Origin: Leuctra nigra
Lineage: Eukaryota; Arthropoda; Insecta; Plecoptera; Leuctridae
Direction of reading: 5' to 3'
DNA: 64,000 nucleotides
NCBI GenBank assembly: GCA_934045905.1
Contig: OW203763.1
Location: forward strand, 16,188,948-16,252,947
Shown here: piece after piece, positions 60,771-64,000 of the stretch
Position numbering within the stretch: position 1 is the first letter of the stretch
Layout of the letters: each line of letters starts with the position of its first letter
The notes under the pieces: model-generated
The model's input: the letters and a program-made list of their open reading frames with translations, nothing else
The model's database searches: none
What the model was told of the DNA's origin: nothing
Program-made: the position numbers and the translations under genes

Positions 60771-62871
60771 CTGAACAGCTTACCTACTAACTAACCCTTG
60801 ACCAACAGCAAATTGAGATTGTTATAAGAAAATCTGCTCTCATGAAGTATATAGATTTGTATTGAGTAAGATATCTATTCAATTAATTCCTTAATAATTT
60901 TAAAAAGAAAAAGAAAGACCAAAGAAGAGTTCGTGAATTGAACATGCTCTAGACATAATGAATTACCATTGACACAATGCAATTCCCATGGAAGCATTAA
61001 CATTCTACCTACAATACTAATTCATATTGTTTGATAGATTAACAATGACGGATGAAAGTATAAAACAGCAAATTAAACAACCTAATTTGCCAAATTTGTT
61101 TCTTGTTTTGATTTGTTAGATCAAAAACTCTCATTATTATCACTAATAAATTATACTATCTAGTAGTGATGCCATCGGGTAGTAATTTTTGTACCCGGGT
61201 ACCCGCCAGCAGTACCCGGGCGGGTACCCGCCATCTTTAAAAAAAAAAAAAATTTTTTTTTTTTTTTTTTTTTTTTTGATTTTAAGATGATGGAAGAATA
61301 AACAGTATACCTTTTGAGTTTTAAGGTATTGTTGCGCAATGGAAATAGCACAATTGAAAATAGGACTGCAGCAAATGGTGCCGCACTGTCTGAGTGGGGA
61401 CCAGAGTGGTGTTGGAGGGGTAAATTAGCGTGATGATTCCCGTTGGAGAGAGGAATGGCTTGATTGTATACTCCCCTGCTCAATTGGCGCAACAAAAAAC
61501 AAAATTTAATCAAAATTTTTTTTTTTTTTTTTTTTTTTTAACTACTCGCGGGTTGTGAGTGTAACCCGGGTCTCCCATTACCCGGTTCTGACCCGGGTAC
61601 CCGGGTACCCGATGGCATCACTACTACTATCTAGTTCCTATAAATATATTATTCTGCTGTAAACAAATTCGAGAAAAATCTAGAGAAACTTGAATGATAT
61701 TGAGAAAAGCACAGTCAAACATAACGATAAACATTCTCTAATACTACAAGCACAACACATACAGTAAGCACCAAAATGCTGTGCATCAATATATAGGCAA
61801 AGTGCGTGCGACTTATTTACCGCTGCAAACCATGACCGACACCGAGATAAACAATCTCGGCATGCTTCTAGTCATCTTTTCTTCTCATCGAAATCATTTC
61901 GAGTCTCAGAGTCCATTCGATCTGCATTCTTTCCTACAAATATTACAATAAACGTATCCAACACCGGAACACCATGTGACTTACGCTAAGATATGCCAAA
62001 GAAGAGTCATAATTTCATAACTCACTCCAGAAACCAAGCATGTGGGTGACAGAAGGGCTTACATACAAAACAACAATGCAAAGGCCACACCAGCAGGACA
62101 TTTGCAACTTATTTTATCCATATTGGAATGATGGGATGACACACTTCAATGTCACAAACTGGAGTAGATAGGTATGAAGGCAATGAATTATAGCAATTGA
62201 ATTTGTAAAAAACTTGTTTACAAAAAATAAATGGAGCAATTTTTCAATCAATGAATCAAGTTAATCTATTTTAGAATGCAATTGGAGTGATATAAAATTG
62301 AATTCCAATGTTTTGCCAAAGGGGGCATGTAATAGGAGAGTAGGTTGTTCAACATTGTCATCATTTAGAATTATACACTTGGTCCAGAGAGTTTCCAATA
62401 TTTTCATCCATTCGGAAAAGTAGCTTTAATTGTCAATGGCTGCAAGATGCATAGTTTCAGTTTCAGTTTTATTTCCAATTATTTTACATAGGTAGGTACA
62501 TAAAACAATGACCCTTGAGTAGCAAGCTCTCATGTTTAGGGTATGTGGAAATGTATAAGTGATGAATCACATTATACTGCACTTCTATATTCTATTTACT
62601 ACTACAACTTCTACTACTACTACTATTGTTATTAAATGGTAATTAATTAGTAATACAATGCATAACAATAACAGTTGATACGGACGAACTTAATATTAGG
62701 AATATTTAGGTATCTAATTTTCTAGATATCTAATTTTTCTATCTTTATCACAGAATACTGCAAGGAATAATTATTAATTCACTCTCTTAAAAATAGATTT
62801 AGAATGAACATGCATAGATGGAAGATAAATAGCAATCTAGAAAAATATTGTCTTTGGAACAATGTTTGAAG
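60771..62871. other. Intronic or intergenic stretch without a supported gene
   Basis: Apart from the 61162 element I see AT-rich unique sequence. A weak acceptor-bounded segment at about 61866-61925 on the minus strand is discussed under rejected items. The part right of about 62450 may be LINE 3' flank. Confidence 0.5.
61162..61625. mobile_element. Non-autonomous element with GGGTACCCG subterminal repeats
   Basis: AGTAGTGATGCCATCGGGTA and TACCCGATGGCATCACTACT are perfect 20-bp TIRs. ACTATCT flanks both sides (61155-61161, 61626-61632). The interior has many CCCGGGTACCCG blocks and A- and T-homopolymer runs. It is hAT-like in structure although the visible target duplication is 7 bp. An open frame across it on the minus strand is not a real gene. 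Confidence 0.82.
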
Positions 62872-64000
62872 TTAATCGTCTAGATATTCTTTAAGGGAAT
62901 AATATGCTTTAGTTCCAAGATAAGTCTTAAGTCTATGTTTGAATATAATTAAGTTTTCTTCATTCTTTATGACTACAGGTAATTTATTGTACAATTTTAA
63001 CTTTTCATAATTTGAGTTTTGTTGTGTTAGTTTCATCCTATGATTTGTTGCATGTACATTTTCTCTTTGTCTAGTGTTGTGAGTGTGTATGTCCTTGTTC
63101 TGAGTTAGATTAAGAAGGTTTTTCTTAATGGCTACTGATGATTCAAAAATGTATATACTATAGAGGGTAAGTATTTTATGTTTTATGAAATGCGGTTTAC
63201 AGTGTGGTTTAACAAATGAATTTTTGTCTTTATTTCTAAGTCCCAATATTATTCTTACCGCTCTCTTCTGCATTTTGAATATATGTTTTGTATTGTGTGA
63301 CTCAAAATTTGCATAGTAAGCAATTTTTGCAGTTTTTATGTTCGTGGTTTGTTTAATTATTTTTAGTGCAAAGCAGGAGGAACTTAGCTTTTTTTCTAGA
63401 TTATCACAGTGAGCCTTCCAGTTTAATTTATTGTCTATTAATAATCCTAAAAATCTAGTTTCTTCTACTTGTGATATTTCTGTATTTTCGATATTGTTTT
63501 TTATGTTTCCTATTAAAATGTTTCGTGTTTTATTTGAGCTATTAAAATGGATAAAATTTGTTTTACTGGAATTTAGTATTAGTTTATTATCGCTGAACCA
63601 AGTAGTGGCCTTGGCGATTGTTGCTTCTGCGTTTGATAATAGTGTGTCTCGATTTATGCCCTTAATAATAATACTTGTGTCGTCAGCAAACAGCTCTGCG
63701 TTATTTATTACATCTAGCAAGTCGTTTATAAATACATTGAAAAGGAGCGGCCCTAGAATTGACCCTTGGGGTACGCCGGCGGTTATCGCTTCGGGCTCTG
63801 AGAGGAACTTCTTTTCCCTGTTCCTTGCGTCAAAAGTCGTGATTTCCACGTGTTGAACTCTGTTTGACAGGTATGACCTAATGAGCTCTTCTGCTTTTCC
63901 TCTGATTCCATAGTGTTTTAGTTTATCTAGTAATATTCTGTGATCTATGCAGTCGAACGCCTTCGATAGGTCACAGAATATTCCTAAGATAAGTTCTCTA
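62872..64000 (-). CDS. Non-LTR retrotransposon reverse transcriptase, 5' part cut by window edge
   Basis: An open frame runs from the right edge to a stop at 62872, about 375 codons. Motifs in order: FCDLSKAFDCIDHRILLDKL (RT motif with catalytic Asp), GVPQGSILGPLLFNVFINDL, FADDTSI (the catalytic box with Phe for Tyr), and VEETRFLGLLIDNKLNWKAH. The C-terminal tail ends YYSLKEYLDD. This layout fits jockey/CR1-like LINE ORF2; the clade is not resolved. No stop or frameshift in view, so the copy may be young. The endonuclease and ORF1 would lie right of the window. It encodes genome-resident copying machinery, unrelated to its neighbours. Confidence 0.93.
   Translation of the reverse strand, partial: RELILGIFCDLSKAFDCIDHRILLDKLKHYGIRGKAEELIRSYLSNRVQHVEITTFDARNREKKFLSEPEAITAGVPQGSILGPLLFNVFINDLLDVINNAELFADDTSIIIKGINRDTLLSNAEATIAKATTWFSDNKLILNSSKTNFIHFNSSNKTRNILIGNIKNNIENTEISQVEETRFLGLLIDNKLNWKAHCDNLEKKLSSSCFALKIIKQTTNIKTAKIAYYANFESHNTKHIFKMQKRAVRIILGLRNKDKNSFVKPHCKPHFIKHKILTLYSIYIFESSVAIKKNLLNLTQNKDIHTHNTRQRENVHATNHRMKLTQQNSNYEKLKLYNKLPVVIKNEENLIIFKHRLKTYLGTKAYYSLKEYLDD

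Noticed and set aside
61866..61925. Possible alternative last exon on the minus strand (KNADRMDSETRNDFDEKKR, stop)
   Set aside because: It has an acceptor-like TTTGTAG and a stop after about 20 codons, but no upstream partner or family match, so phase cannot be tested.

Overview
This is a 64-kb window of an arthropod nuclear genome, almost certainly an insect. It is AT-rich and intron-rich, with GT-AG introns that I could chain into long open, homology-consistent proteins. It holds many MITEs, hAT- and Tc1/mariner-type non-autonomous elements, tRNA-derived SINEs and a LINE. A canonical DRE (TATCGATA) sits in a housekeeping-type promoter. I see no bacterial gene, operon or CRISPR array. The insect order cannot be fixed from sequence alone. 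Gene names rest on remembered family sequences, not on database searches.

Layout. (1) 1221-14022, minus: 5' two thirds of phosphorylase kinase regulatory subunit alpha; the 3' part lies off the left edge. It carries two homologous exons that look mutually exclusive. (2) 17751-36226, minus: a complete DENND5-type Rab GEF (DENN-RUN-PLAT-RUN), 21 coding exons, 1355 codons. (3) 36612-45883, plus: TBC1D19, a TBC (RabGAP-like) protein, head-to-head with DENND5 across only 385 bp. Its exon 9 runs into a 17-copy, 69-bp minisatellite that repeats the exon end together with its splice donor. (4) 47722-55980, minus: an MFSD6-like major facilitator protein, 9 coding exons, convergent with TBC1D19. (5) 60399-60770, minus: the last two coding exons of an unidentified gene. 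(6) 62872-64000, minus: 3' part of a non-LTR retrotransposon reverse transcriptase, cut by the right edge.

The genes encode intracellular regulation (glycogen breakdown), vesicle traffic (Rab activation and a TBC protein) and membrane transport. The one arrangement suggesting joint control is the shared promoter of the Rab GEF and the TBC protein. The most notable findings are the donor-repeating minisatellite, the mutually exclusive PhK-alpha exons, the bidirectional GEF/TBC promoter, and a 1.09-kb palindromic SINE composite bounded by a single 12-bp target-site duplication.
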